DNA of 64,000 nt from Streptomyces deccanensis (GTDB lineage Bacteria; Actinomycetota; Actinomycetes; Streptomycetales; Streptomycetaceae): contig NZ_CP092431.1 of the NCBI RefSeq assembly GCF_022385335.1, forward strand, positions 2,170,001-2,234,000, read 5' to 3'. Shown here piece after piece: positions 52,437 to 62,057 of the stretch. A program made the translations under genes and the position numbers. The first letter of the stretch is position 1; every line of letters starts with the position of its first letter. The notes beneath the pieces were generated by a model. It was not told the origin of the DNA and ran no database searches. It saw only the letters and a list, made by a program, of their open reading frames with translations.

Positions 52437-52453
52437 GACCTCGTACGAGGTCT
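52436..52453. terminator. Perfect 18-bp palindrome after the GNAT/FemAB-like gene
   Basis: AGACCTCGTACGAGGTCT is fully self-complementary and starts at the last base of the stop codon. The opposite strand follows it with CGTTTTTG, so it would terminate better leftward than rightward. Confidence 0.5.
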
Positions 52454-52790
52454 TGCCATATGGTCTCAATCATCAATACCGTCTTGCATCGCTGTACATA
52501 AACCCGCATCGGTCCGTCGGCACATGCTCCTAGGGGAGGGCTCAAGGAGCGCGGCGGTCCCGGCGCGGGGCGCGGTAGGGGGGTGCCGTGCTCGGTGAGC
52601 ACACCGTTCATCGAGTCGTGCCGCGCGACCGACTGCCGAGTCGCGACAGTCGGCCGGCTTTTTGCCAGCTCACCCGGCACGCACGGAGATCCACTTCGCC
52701 GTGCCGTGAGTGAGAACCCCCCTTTCGAACCGGACAACATTCCGAACCACCCAGGGGCGGGTGGTTCACCGGACGAGAGGGACCAGACTC
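52437..52790 (+). promoter_or_regulatory. 354-bp leader region of the glycan operon with two hairpins
   Basis: A possible promoter is TTGCCA (52453-52458), 18 bp, TACCGT (52477-52482). Downstream are GTGCTC-GGT-GAGCAC (52588-52602) and CCGACTG-N11-CAGTCGG (52629-52653), followed by CCGGCTTTTT. The second looks like a terminator or attenuator inside a long 5' leader. No open frame with a ribosome site was found. Confidence 0.5.
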
Positions 52791-53624
52791 ATGAGCTCAG
52801 TTCTGCGCCCGGCGATATCCGAATCCGATACCGAGAGCGCCGAGACGTCGGCGCTCGCGAAGTACCGGCCGATCTCCCACCACCTGGCCATCGCACCGCC
52901 GGTGAGCGTGGTGATCCCCGCCATGAACGAGGCGGAGAACCTGCCGTACGTCTTCAAGACGCTGCCCGGCTGGATCCACGAGGTGGTCCTGGTCGACGGC
53001 AACTCCACCGACAACACGGTCGAGGTGGCCCGCGAACTGTGGCCGGACGTCAAGGTCGTCCCGCAGCAGGGCAAGGGCAAGGGGGACGCCCTGATCACCG
53101 GCTTCGAGGCGTGCACCGGTGACATCATCGTGATGGTCGACGCGGACGGCTCGGCCGACGGGCACGAGATCGTGTCGTACGTCTCCGCCCTCGTCTCGGG
53201 CGCCGACTTCGCCAAGGGCTCCCGCTTCGCCAACGGCGGCGGCACCGACGACATGACCCTGATCCGCAAGCTCGGCAACTGGGCGCTGTGCACCACCGTG
53301 AACCGCAAGTTCGGCGCCCGCTACACCGACCTGTGCTACGGCTACAACGCGTTCTGGCGGCACTGCCTCGACAAGATCGACCTCGACTGCACCGGCTTCG
53401 AGGTGGAGACCCTGATGAACATCCGGGTGGTCAAGGCGGGCCTGAGGGTGCAGGAGATCCCCAGCCACGAGTACCTGCGCATCCACGGCGCGAGCAATCT
53501 GCGGGCCGTCCGCGACGGACTGCGGGTGCTGAAGGTGATCCTCAAGGAGCGCTCCAACCGGCGCGCCCTGCGCCGCCGTTCGGCCCCGACGATGCTCACC
53601 GCCGGGCGGGGAGAGTCGTCTTGA
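52791..53624 (+). CDS. Family 2 glycosyltransferase (DPM1-like)
   Basis: A 277-aa GT-A enzyme. The fold is marked by PPVSVVIPAMNEAENLPYV near residue 36, EVVLVDGNSTDNT, GKGKGDALITG and the metal-binding VMVDADGSADG. The sequence resembles polyprenol-phosphate sugar synthases of the DPM1 group. No C-terminal membrane helices are seen, so it acts at the cytoplasmic face. The basic C-terminal tail (KERSNRRALRRRS) could bind membrane. It is first of four overlapping genes; the next starts at an overlapping TTG. Confidence 0.9.
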   Translation: MSSVLRPAISESDTESAETSALAKYRPISHHLAIAPPVSVVIPAMNEAENLPYVFKTLPGWIHEVVLVDGNSTDNTVEVARELWPDVKVVPQQGKGKGDALITGFEACTGDIIVMVDADGSADGHEIVSYVSALVSGADFAKGSRFANGGGTDDMTLIRKLGNWALCTTVNRKFGARYTDLCYGYNAFWRHCLDKIDLDCTGFEVETLMNIRVVKAGLRVQEIPSHEYLRIHGASNLRAVRDGLRVLKVILKERSNRRALRRRSAPTMLTAGRGESS

Positions 53625-54634
53625 ACGAGCCGACCGTCTCGGTCGTGATCTGTGTGTACACCGAGGACCGCTGGGAGGACATCCTCGCGGCGGTCTCCTC
53701 GGTGCGCGCACAGTCCCGGCCGGCCCTGGAGACGCTCCTGGTGGTGGACCACAACCGGTCCCTGCTGGAGCGTCTGACCGGGGAGTACAAAGAGGTCCAT
53801 GAGGTGCGCGTGCTCGCCAACGCGGGCCCCCGGGGGCTGTCCGCCGGCCGCAACACGGGCATCGCCGCCTCGTACGGGGAGATCATCGCCTTCCTCGACG
53901 ACGACGCCGTGGCCGAGCGCGACTGGCTGCGCTACTTCGTCCAGGGATACGCCGACCCCCGGGTCATGGCCGTCGGCGGCCGTACGGTGCCCGTGTGGGC
54001 GTCCGGCCGCCGCCCGGCCTGGTTCCCCGAGGAGTTCGACTGGGTGGTGGGCTGCGCCTACAAGGGGCTGCCCGGCGGTGTCGCCGAGGTCCGCAACGTC
54101 CTCGGCGGCAACGCCTCCTTCCGCCGCGGCGCCTTCGACGCGGCCGGGGGCTTCGCCACCGGTATCGGCCGCGACGGCGACAAGCGCCCGCTGGGCTGCG
54201 AGGAGACGGAACTGTGCATCCGGCTCTCCCGGGCCCGGCCGGACGCGGTGCTGCTGCTCGACGACCGGGCGGTGATCCACCACCGGGTGCCGGACGTGCG
54301 GGAGCGCTTCGCGTACTTCCGCGCGCGCACCTACGCCGAAGGGCTGTCGAAGGCGCTGGTGGCGCGCAGCGTGGGCACGGACAAGGGGCTGGAGTCGGAG
54401 CGCCGCTACACCACCCGGGTACTGCCCGCCGGGGTGGCGCGCGGTCTGCGGGACGCGCTGCTCGGCCGCGCGGGCGGCGCGGGACGTGCGGGCGCGATCG
54501 TCACGGGGGTGGCGGCGGCGGCCGGGGGGTACGTTGTGGGGAGCGTCCGGGCCCGCAGGGGCGAGGTCACGTTCTCGGTCGGCGAGATCCCGGGCGGCCC
54601 GGTCGGCAAGGGGGGCGAGGGGGGCTCGTCATGA
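53621..54634 (+). CDS. Family 2 glycosyltransferase, TTG start
   Basis: A 337-aa GT2. SVVICVYTEDRWEDILAAVS is at the N-terminus, LSAGRNTGIAA and IIAFLDDDAVAERDW mark the nucleotide-sugar and DxD sites, and GGNASFRRGAFDAAGGF with GCEETELCIRLS is the acceptor/catalytic region. A C-terminal hydrophobic stretch (AGAIVTGVAAAAGGYVVGS) may anchor it. A TTG at 53621 overlapping the previous TGA is the only start that fits GGGGAGAG 5 nt upstream and the protein's beginning. Its stop overlaps the next ATG by 4 nt. Confidence 0.9.
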   Translation: MNEPTVSVVICVYTEDRWEDILAAVSSVRAQSRPALETLLVVDHNRSLLERLTGEYKEVHEVRVLANAGPRGLSAGRNTGIAASYGEIIAFLDDDAVAERDWLRYFVQGYADPRVMAVGGRTVPVWASGRRPAWFPEEFDWVVGCAYKGLPGGVAEVRNVLGGNASFRRGAFDAAGGFATGIGRDGDKRPLGCEETELCIRLSRARPDAVLLLDDRAVIHHRVPDVRERFAYFRARTYAEGLSKALVARSVGTDKGLESERRYTTRVLPAGVARGLRDALLGRAGGAGRAGAIVTGVAAAAGGYVVGSVRARRGEVTFSVGEIPGGPVGKGGEGGSS

Positions 54635-55461
54635 CGGAAACGACGGGGACGGCGGGGCCGGCGGGGACGGCTGCGGCCGTGCCGATCCTGATGTACCACG
54701 CGGTGTCCACCGCGCCGAACGACGCCACCAAGGACCTGTCGGTGACCCCGGAGGCCTTCGCGGAACAGCTGGCGCTCATCGACGACCTGGGCCTCACCCC
54801 GGTGAACACCGCCGACCTGGCGGCAAGTTGGCGGCACGGCCGCCCGCTGCCCGCCCGGCCCGTGCTGATCACCTTCGACGACGGCTACGCGGGCGTGCAC
54901 CGGCACGCCCTGCCCGTCCTCGCCAAACACGGCTTCGCGGCCTCGCTGTTCGTCACCACGGGCTGGATCGAGGGCCCCCACGACAACGGCGAGGCCCTCG
55001 ACACCATGCTCGACTGGGACCAGGTCCGCGAGCTCGCCGACCACGGCGTGGAGATCGGCGGGCACAGCCACACCCATCCCCAGCTCGACATGCTGGACGA
55101 CGACCGGCTCCGGTTCGAGCTGCGGCGCTGCCGGCAGATCGTCGCCGACGAACTGGGCACCCGGCCCGTCTCGTTCGCCTACCCGTACGGCTACTCCAGC
55201 CGCCGGGTGCGCGTGGCGGTGCGCGAGACGGGCTTCGCCCAGTCGCTCGCCGTCGGCAACGCACTGGCCCGGCGCGCACAGGGCCCGTACGCGCTGCGGC
55301 GGGTGACCGTGCGGCGTTCCACGGACCTCGCGGAGTTCGAGCGGCTCGTCGAGGGCCGTGCGATCGCCCGCACCTTCGCCCGGGACCGTGCCCTGACCAA
55401 GGGGTACGCCATGGTCCGAAGAGCACGACAGGTCCGGAAGGCCATCCGTTCCCGTGTCTGA
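54631..55461 (+). CDS. Polysaccharide deacetylase family protein (CE4)
   Basis: A 276-aa NodB-type deacetylase without a signal peptide. VPILMYHAVS begins the domain. LITFDDGYAGVH is the metal/catalytic Asp motif, GGHSHTHPQLDML the HxxxH motif, and FAYPYGYSSRRVR the later conserved loop. It would remove N-acetyl groups from a sugar polymer or lipid-linked intermediate. ATGA overlap with the upstream glycosyltransferase and 8-nt overlap with the flippase fusion indicate one operon. The absence of an export signal suggests a cytoplasmic, precursor-level reaction. Confidence 0.9.
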   Translation: MTETTGTAGPAGTAAAVPILMYHAVSTAPNDATKDLSVTPEAFAEQLALIDDLGLTPVNTADLAASWRHGRPLPARPVLITFDDGYAGVHRHALPVLAKHGFAASLFVTTGWIEGPHDNGEALDTMLDWDQVRELADHGVEIGGHSHTHPQLDMLDDDRLRFELRRCRQIVADELGTRPVSFAYPYGYSSRRVRVAVRETGFAQSLAVGNALARRAQGPYALRRVTVRRSTDLAEFERLVEGRAIARTFARDRALTKGYAMVRRARQVRKAIRSRV

Positions 55462-58400
55462 CACGACGACCACCACGGCTCACGAGGCCGAGGACACCAC
55501 GACCGAGGAGACCGGGCCAGGGCCGGGCCCCGGCCGCAGGCTGCGCCTGCCCGGGCTGGGCAAGGGGGCAGGGGGCGACCAGCTGTTCCGCAACGCCTAC
55601 GCCCTGATGCTGAACACCGGTATCTCGGCCGTCCTCGGCCTCGGCTTCTGGCTGGCCGCCGCCCGCTACTACACCGAAGCCTCGGTCGGTCAGGGCTCCG
55701 CCGCGATCGCCGCGATGAAGCTCCTCGCCGGGCTCACCGCGCTGACGCTGACGGGTGCCCTGGCGCGGTTCATCCCGGTCGCGGGCCGGGACACCGGCCG
55801 GCTGATTTTCCGCACGTACGCGGGCAGTGCGGTGGTCGTGGCGCTGGCGGCGGGCGTGTTCCTGCTGACGCTGGGCCTGTGGGGGTCGTCGTACAGCTTT
55901 CTGCACGATCCGCTCTACGCCGTGTTCTTCGTGCTCGCGGTGGTCGCCTGGTCGACGCTGACGCTCCAGGACGGGGTGCTCACCGGGCTGCGCAGCGCGG
56001 TGTGGGTGCCGGTCGGCAACACCGTGTTCTCGGCGGTGAAGCTGGTGCTGCTGGTGGTGTTCGCCGCCGCGATCCCGACCATGGGCGTCTTCGTGTCCTG
56101 GGTCGCGGCGATCGCGATGTCCGTGCTGCCGCTGGGCTGGCTGGTGTTCCGACGGCTCATCCCGGCCCATGTGCGGGCCACCGAGGACCACGCGCACCCG
56201 CCGTCGCTGCGGGAGATCGGCCGCTTCCTCGCCGGTGACTACACGGGCTCCCTCTTCTCGCTCGCGGTCGTCTATCTGGTCCCGGTGATCGTCGCCGCGC
56301 AGGTCGGCTCCGCCGACAACGCGTACTTCTACATCACCACCACCATCGGCGGCACCGTCAATCTGCTCGCCATCAACATGGGTGCCTCGCTGACCGTGGA
56401 GGGCGCCCACGACCCGGCACGACTGGCCGCCAACACCCGGGCCGCGCTGAAGCGGATGGCCCGGATCATGCTGCCGGTGTGCGCGGTGCTGTTCTTCGGG
56501 GCGCCCTGGATCCTGGCCGTCTTCGGGCAGGCCTACGCGGACGCGGCGACCCCGCTGCTGCGCTGGTTCGCGGTCGGCGCGGTTCTGCGGGTCGTCATGG
56601 AGACGTACTTCGCGGTGCTGCGCGCCCAGAGCCGCACCGCCGGACTCGCCTGGCTGCAGGGACTGTTGTGCGCCCTGGTCCTCGGCCTGACCCTGGTCCT
56701 GCTCCCCCGGATGGGGCTGACCGGCGCGGGCGTCGCCGAGATCTCCAGCCTCGCGGTGATCGTGCTGATCGCCGCGCCGCGGCTGTACCGGATCCTGCGC
56801 ACCGCCGGGCCCGCCGAGGTACCCGCGGACGCGGCGCCCGACGGCGATCTCGCCGACCTGGGCCGGATGGCGTCCGCCGCGAAGCAGAGCGGCGCCTGGT
56901 CCCGGCGCCTGGACTCCGACACCCTCGCCCTCGGCCTCCATGTCGACTTCGACCACCTGGAACGCCGCCCGGACGTACGGCCCGGCCCGGGCACCCCGCC
57001 CACCGGCACCGCGCTGCCGCGGGGGGAGCACCGGCCGACCTGGGCCCAGGACCGGCCCACCCGTCCGCCCGAGGACGCCCCGCTCGAAGAGGCCGCAGGC
57101 GGGCCGGACCTCGCACGAGAGACCGCAGGGCAGCCGGACTTCGCACGAGAGGCCGAAGGGCAGCCGGACTTCGCACGAGAGGCCGAGAAGCTGGAGAAGT
57201 CCGTACGGGAGCCGGTGGCACCCGAGGCCGAGGAGACGCCGTCCGGCCGGCACACACCTCGGGTGTCCCTCCGCGAACGCCTCTCGCACCCCACGATCAC
57301 CGGGGTGGTCCTCGGCTTCCTGCTGCTCTCCGCGCTGCTCCTCTACTGGGTGCCCGCGCTGGCGCTGGACGACTCCGACCTGGACCGCATGGGCGGCCTC
57401 GGCCTGATCTCCGTGCTGCCGACGCCGACCCTGGTCGGCGCTGGCCTGCTGGCGGTCGTGTTCGCCGCGCTGCTGTGGCCGGCCCGGGAGCATCGCGCGC
57501 TGCTGCTGATCACGCTGCTGGCCACCGTGTTCTCACTGCACGCGCTGCCCGCCGTGATCGAGACCGAACCCCGCTTCGCGACGGCCTGGCAGCACCTGGG
57601 CTTCATCGACTACATCGACCGCACCGGCACGGCCGTACCCGACCTGGACGCCCGGTGGAGCTGGCCGGGGTTCTTCGCGGCGGCGGCGTTCGTGGCGCGG
57701 GCCTGCGGGGTCACCGACTTCACCGAGATCATCCGCTGGTGGCCGACGGCCGTCCAACTCCTCTATCTGGCCCCGATGTTCCTCCTCGCCCGCCATATGC
57801 GGGCGAGCTGGCGCGCCCGGTGGACAGGGGTCTGGATCTTCGTCCTGAGCGGCTGGGTGGGCCAGGACTACTTCTCCCCCCAGGGCTTCACCTACCTCCT
57901 CTACCTGGTCTTCGTCGCGATCCTGCTGGTCTGGTTCCGCGCCCCGCACATGCTGTGGGGCACGGTGCGCCCCGGCGAGGCGGAGGTCGAGCCGACGAAC
58001 CGCCGGCAGCGCGCGGTGCTCCTCGCGGTCCTGATCGCGCTGTACGCGGCGACGGTCCCGGCCCACCAGCTCACCCCGTTCGTGATGCTGGGTGTCCTCG
58101 CGGCCCTCGTCCTGGTCGGCCGCTCGGAACTGCGCGGCCTGCCCATCCTGTTCGCCGTGCTGGTCGCCGTCTGGGTGGGCTTCCTCGCCGAGCCGTACTG
58201 GTCGGGCCACTTCGACGAACTCTTCGGCGGGGTCGGCGGGGTCGGCGGGAACGTCACCTCCTCGGTCTCCGGCCGGATCGGCGAGGGCAGTTCGACCCAC
58301 AAACTCGTGCTGTACGCGCGCGTGGCGCTCGCCGGCTCGGTCATGCTCCTGGCTTGCCTCGGCTTCTGGCGCCGCCGCGCGAACAAATACCGCGAACGCT

Positions 58401-59302
58401 CCCTGCTCGTGCTCACGTTCGTGCCGTTCCTGGGCTTCGGCATGCAGTCGTACGGCGGTGAGATGGCCCTGCGGGTCTTCATGTTCGCGCTGCCGGGTGC
58501 CGCGCTGCTGGGCGCGCTCGCCCTCTTCCCGCGCACCGGCGTCACCGACGGGGAACGCGAGAAGGACCGAAGGAACCTCGGCCCGCCGGCTGCCCTGATG
58601 GCCGGTCTCGTCCTCATCGGCGGCTTCCTGGTCGCCCGCTGGGGCAACGAGCCCTTCGAGCGCGTCCGGCCGGGCGAGGTCGCCGCCATGGAGTACGTCT
58701 ACGCCCACGACGACCCGACGGTACGGCTGCTGTGGCTCAGCGACGACCCGGTGAACAACGTGACGCCGGCGATGCCGTGGGGCGCCCGGGACATGGAGAA
58801 GGTCGAGTACGTGCCCACGCTCGCGCCGGTGGATCCGGTCCTGGTGTCCGGTGTGGCCAAGGCGCTCAAGGACGCGGGCGCGGGCTCGTTCCTGATCGTC
58901 AACCGCAGCCAGGTCACCAACCTCCAGATGGACGCCGGTTACCCCGGGAACTGGGAGTCCCGGCTCATCGAGAACCTCGACAGGCGCGCCGACGTGGAGC
59001 AGGTCTTCGCCAACGACGACGCCACGATCTTCGCCCTGCGCGACCAGCCCGGAAAGGCCCCGGATCCCGATCCCGGCCCGATCGGCCCCCAGGTCACCTG
59101 GACCCCGTGGTCGGTGGTGGGCGGCCTGGCCGCGATCGCCCTGATCGTGCTGCTGAGCGTCCGCGAGATGGTCCGGGTGGCGGTCCGCCCCGGCGTACGT
59201 CAACTCCGCTGGCTGCAGAGCAGTTTCTGGTTCAGCCTGCCGCTACTGGCCCTGCTGCTGGCGTCACTGGTGCAGAGGTTCCTGACGATGGGCTCGCAGT
59301 GA
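55454..59302 (+). CDS. Flippase (MOP/Wzx-like) fused to a large multi-span membrane enzyme
   Basis: A 1282-aa fusion. Residues about 40-460 form a polysaccharide flippase: 12-14 membrane spans, with RNAYALMLNTGISAVLGLGF, ALARFIPVAGRDTGRLI and FGAPWILAVFGQAYADAATP. Residues about 460-620 are a disordered linker with three 10-residue repeats (AGQPDFAREA type). Residues about 620-1282 hold 10 or so spans and a large outer loop (VGQDYFSPQGFTYLLYLVF, PAHQLTPFVMLGVLAALVLV, GNVTSSVSGRIGEGSS). They end with an outer domain and a last membrane helix, and resemble polytopic glycosyltransferases/polymerases. GTG start with an 8-nt overlap. The flippase half is confident and the second half is unassigned. 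Confidence 0.82.
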   Translation: MSDTTTTTAHEAEDTTTEETGPGPGPGRRLRLPGLGKGAGGDQLFRNAYALMLNTGISAVLGLGFWLAAARYYTEASVGQGSAAIAAMKLLAGLTALTLTGALARFIPVAGRDTGRLIFRTYAGSAVVVALAAGVFLLTLGLWGSSYSFLHDPLYAVFFVLAVVAWSTLTLQDGVLTGLRSAVWVPVGNTVFSAVKLVLLVVFAAAIPTMGVFVSWVAAIAMSVLPLGWLVFRRLIPAHVRATEDHAHPPSLREIGRFLAGDYTGSLFSLAVVYLVPVIVAAQVGSADNAYFYITTTIGGTVNLLAINMGASLTVEGAHDPARLAANTRAALKRMARIMLPVCAVLFFGAPWILAVFGQAYADAATPLLRWFAVGAVLRVVMETYFAVLRAQSRTAGLAWLQGLLCALVLGLTLVLLPRMGLTGAGVAEISSLAVIVLIAAPRLYRILRTAGPAEVPADAAPDGDLADLGRMASAAKQSGAWSRRLDSDTLALGLHVDFDHLERRPDVRPGPGTPPTGTALPRGEHRPTWAQDRPTRPPEDAPLEEAAGGPDLARETAGQPDFAREAEGQPDFAREAEKLEKSVREPVAPEAEETPSGRHTPRVSLRERLSHPTITGVVLGFLLLSALLLYWVPALALDDSDLDRMGGLGLISVLPTPTLVGAGLLAVVFAALLWPAREHRALLLITLLATVFSLHALPAVIETEPRFATAWQHLGFIDYIDRTGTAVPDLDARWSWPGFFAAAAFVARACGVTDFTEIIRWWPTAVQLLYLAPMFLLARHMRASWRARWTGVWIFVLSGWVGQDYFSPQGFTYLLYLVFVAILLVWFRAPHMLWGTVRPGEAEVEPTNRRQRAVLLAVLIALYAATVPAHQLTPFVMLGVLAALVLVGRSELRGLPILFAVLVAVWVGFLAEPYWSGHFDELFGGVGGVGGNVTSSVSGRIGEGSSTHKLVLYARVALAGSVMLLACLGFWRRRANKYRERSLLVLTFVPFLGFGMQSYGGEMALRVFMFALPGAALLGALALFPRTGVTDGEREKDRRNLGPPAALMAGLVLIGGFLVARWGNEPFERVRPGEVAAMEYVYAHDDPTVRLLWLSDDPVNNVTPAMPWGARDMEKVEYVPTLAPVDPVLVSGVAKALKDAGAGSFLIVNRSQVTNLQMDAGYPGNWESRLIENLDRRADVEQVFANDDATIFALRDQPGKAPDPDPGPIGPQVTWTPWSVVGGLAAIALIVLLSVREMVRVAVRPGVRQLRWLQSSFWFSLPLLALLLASLVQRFLTMGSQ
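57091..57180 (+). repeat. 30-bp coding tandem repeat in the fusion linker
   Basis: Three 30-bp units ending at 57120, 57150 and 57180. The last two are almost identical (GGGCAGCCGGACTTCGCACG core) and encode GQPDFAREAE. Confidence 0.85.
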
Positions 59303-59305
59303 GGC

Positions 59306-60724
59306 TCACCGCTTCAGCCACTTCACCTCGTACGCGGCCATGTCGAACTTCCGACCGTCGATGTCGGCGCTGATCTTCCGGTCGAGGGTGTTGACGACGA
59401 GTACGGCCTTGTCGTCGGCCAGCACGCGCACGTTCGGCTTGTCGTCCGCCGCGACGGACACCGTCTCGTACGTCGTCCCCGGCGGGAACTCCTCGCTGAA
59501 CCGGGACAGCAGCCCGTACATGGGCAGTTCGCGTCCGCCGTCACGCTTGTCGGTCGGCGTCCACAGACAGCCGGGGCACTCGCCGGTCTTCTCTTCCGGG
59601 TTCCAGTAGAACCCGGAGGTGGCACCGCCCTTGGCCATGGCCATCAGCCCGGAGGCCTGGACGGCGACCCGGCGGTTCTCGGACCAGCCGTGCCGGTTGT
59701 CGTTCCCGTCGGCCGGTTCGACGTAGTACTCGGCCCACCACAGCGGCAGATCGCCGGACCGCTCCCGCACCCACCGGCTCACGTCCGTGAACTTGTCGGT
59801 CGCCGCGAACTCGTCCGGGACCAGCTCGTCGTCCCGGGTGTAGCTGGATCCGTCGACCACCACGAAGTCGGCGCCGACCTTGTGCTCGTTCCAGTAGTCG
59901 AAGGCGTCGAGGATCCGCCGGTCCATGGCGCCCCACGGCCCCTTGAGCCGTGTCGACGCGTCCTGCTCCTGGCGTGGGTCGACGCTGTCCATGACCAGGT
60001 AGGGCCCGCCGACCATGATGTCCTCGTCGACCTTCTTCAGGGCCTTGTGGACGAGGTTGTACAGCTCGGTGTAGCCCTCGTAGTCCCAGCGGGCCTCCGC
60101 GTCGTTCCAGAAGCCCTTGAACTCGTTCCAGACGATGAAGTGCCGTACGTCCGGGTAGCGCTTGGCGACGGTGGCGGCGAGGTCGGCGTAGTCCGCGAAG
60201 TGCTCGGGCTCGGGCGCGGTCTCCAGCGCGGCCTGGCTCCAGTCGGTCCGGTCGGCGCCCGGTCTGCCGCCCTTCATCCAGTCGGGCGCGCAGCACAGGG
60301 TGACGACGGGCGTGCCGCCGGTGGCGCGGACGAAGTCGATGCGCCGGTCCATCTCCTCGAAGTCGTAACGCCCCTCGACGGGCTCGGGGTTGCCCGCGCC
60401 CCAGCCCATGATGTGCTGGATCTGCGGCAGGGGCCGCTCGGCGAGCCGCTCCTCGACGCGCTCGACAGCCGTCCCGCTGCCCGCGTCCGCGCTGAACTGG
60501 GTGTGGGTGAAACCCCAGCCCACACTGGGTCCGGTGTCCCCGGGCGGGGTCGCGGGCGTGCCGTGCACCTTGTCGCCGTCGGGGGTGGTGCCGGCGCTGC
60601 TGCCGCCCCCGGAAAGTGTGTTGAGCAGGGTCACGACGAGGGCCAGCGCGGCCACCCCCACGCCCAGCAGCGCGCCGAGTCGCCACCGCCGGTCCCCCGC
60701 AATCCACCCATGACGTCCCATCAT
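59306..60724 (-). CDS. Membrane-anchored GH39-like glycoside hydrolase
   Basis: A 472-aa clan-A (beta/alpha)8 hydrolase. The N-terminal hydrophobic anchor (LGALLGVGVAALALVVTLLN) is followed by a Gly/Ser/Thr/Pro linker. The barrel has WGAGNPEPVEGRYDFEEMDR, the acid/base Glu in HFIVWNEFKGFW and the probable nucleophile Glu in LWWAEYYVEPAD, the layout of GH39 xylosidase/iduronidase relatives. It converges on the flippase fusion with only 3 bp between stop codons. It probably trims or releases the glycan made by that cluster. ATG 60724 or 60721; no clear ribosome site. Confidence 0.8.
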   Translation of the reverse strand: MMGRHGWIAGDRRWRLGALLGVGVAALALVVTLLNTLSGGGSSAGTTPDGDKVHGTPATPPGDTGPSVGWGFTHTQFSADAGSGTAVERVEERLAERPLPQIQHIMGWGAGNPEPVEGRYDFEEMDRRIDFVRATGGTPVVTLCCAPDWMKGGRPGADRTDWSQAALETAPEPEHFADYADLAATVAKRYPDVRHFIVWNEFKGFWNDAEARWDYEGYTELYNLVHKALKKVDEDIMVGGPYLVMDSVDPRQEQDASTRLKGPWGAMDRRILDAFDYWNEHKVGADFVVVDGSSYTRDDELVPDEFAATDKFTDVSRWVRERSGDLPLWWAEYYVEPADGNDNRHGWSENRRVAVQASGLMAMAKGGATSGFYWNPEEKTGECPGCLWTPTDKRDGGRELPMYGLLSRFSEEFPPGTTYETVSVAADDKPNVRVLADDKAVLVVNTLDRKISADIDGRKFDMAAYEVKWLKR

Positions 60725-60790
60725 GGGCAACAGTAACCGCGCGGGCCCGCCCTGGGGGAGGTTCCGCCGGTGAACTCCTGGGCGATATGA

Positions 60791-60845
60791 CGGCTCACGG
60801 GCGGCTCACGGGCGGCTCACGGGCGGCTCACGGGCGGCTCACGGG
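60791..60845. repeat. 11-bp tandem repeat, five perfect copies
   Basis: CGGCTCACGGG repeated exactly five times (60791-60845), with a decayed sixth copy (CGCATCACGCG) following. Intergenic, between the GH39-like and AAA-ATPase starts. Confidence 0.95.
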
Positions 60846-60904
60846 CGCATCACGCGCCGACACCACCGGCGCGCAGCGGAAAGCGGATGCACGGGGAGCC
60901 CTCG

Positions 60905-62017
<1,113 letters not shown>

Positions 62018-62057
62018 GATCTCTAGGCGGTTCCGCTCTGAGTGTTTTCATGGATGT

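Noticed and set aside
60791..60845. Tandem 11-mers considered as an origin or iteron array
   Set aside because: No DnaA boxes, rep gene or AT-rich unwinding region nearby. More likely a regulatory or slipped-strand repeat.
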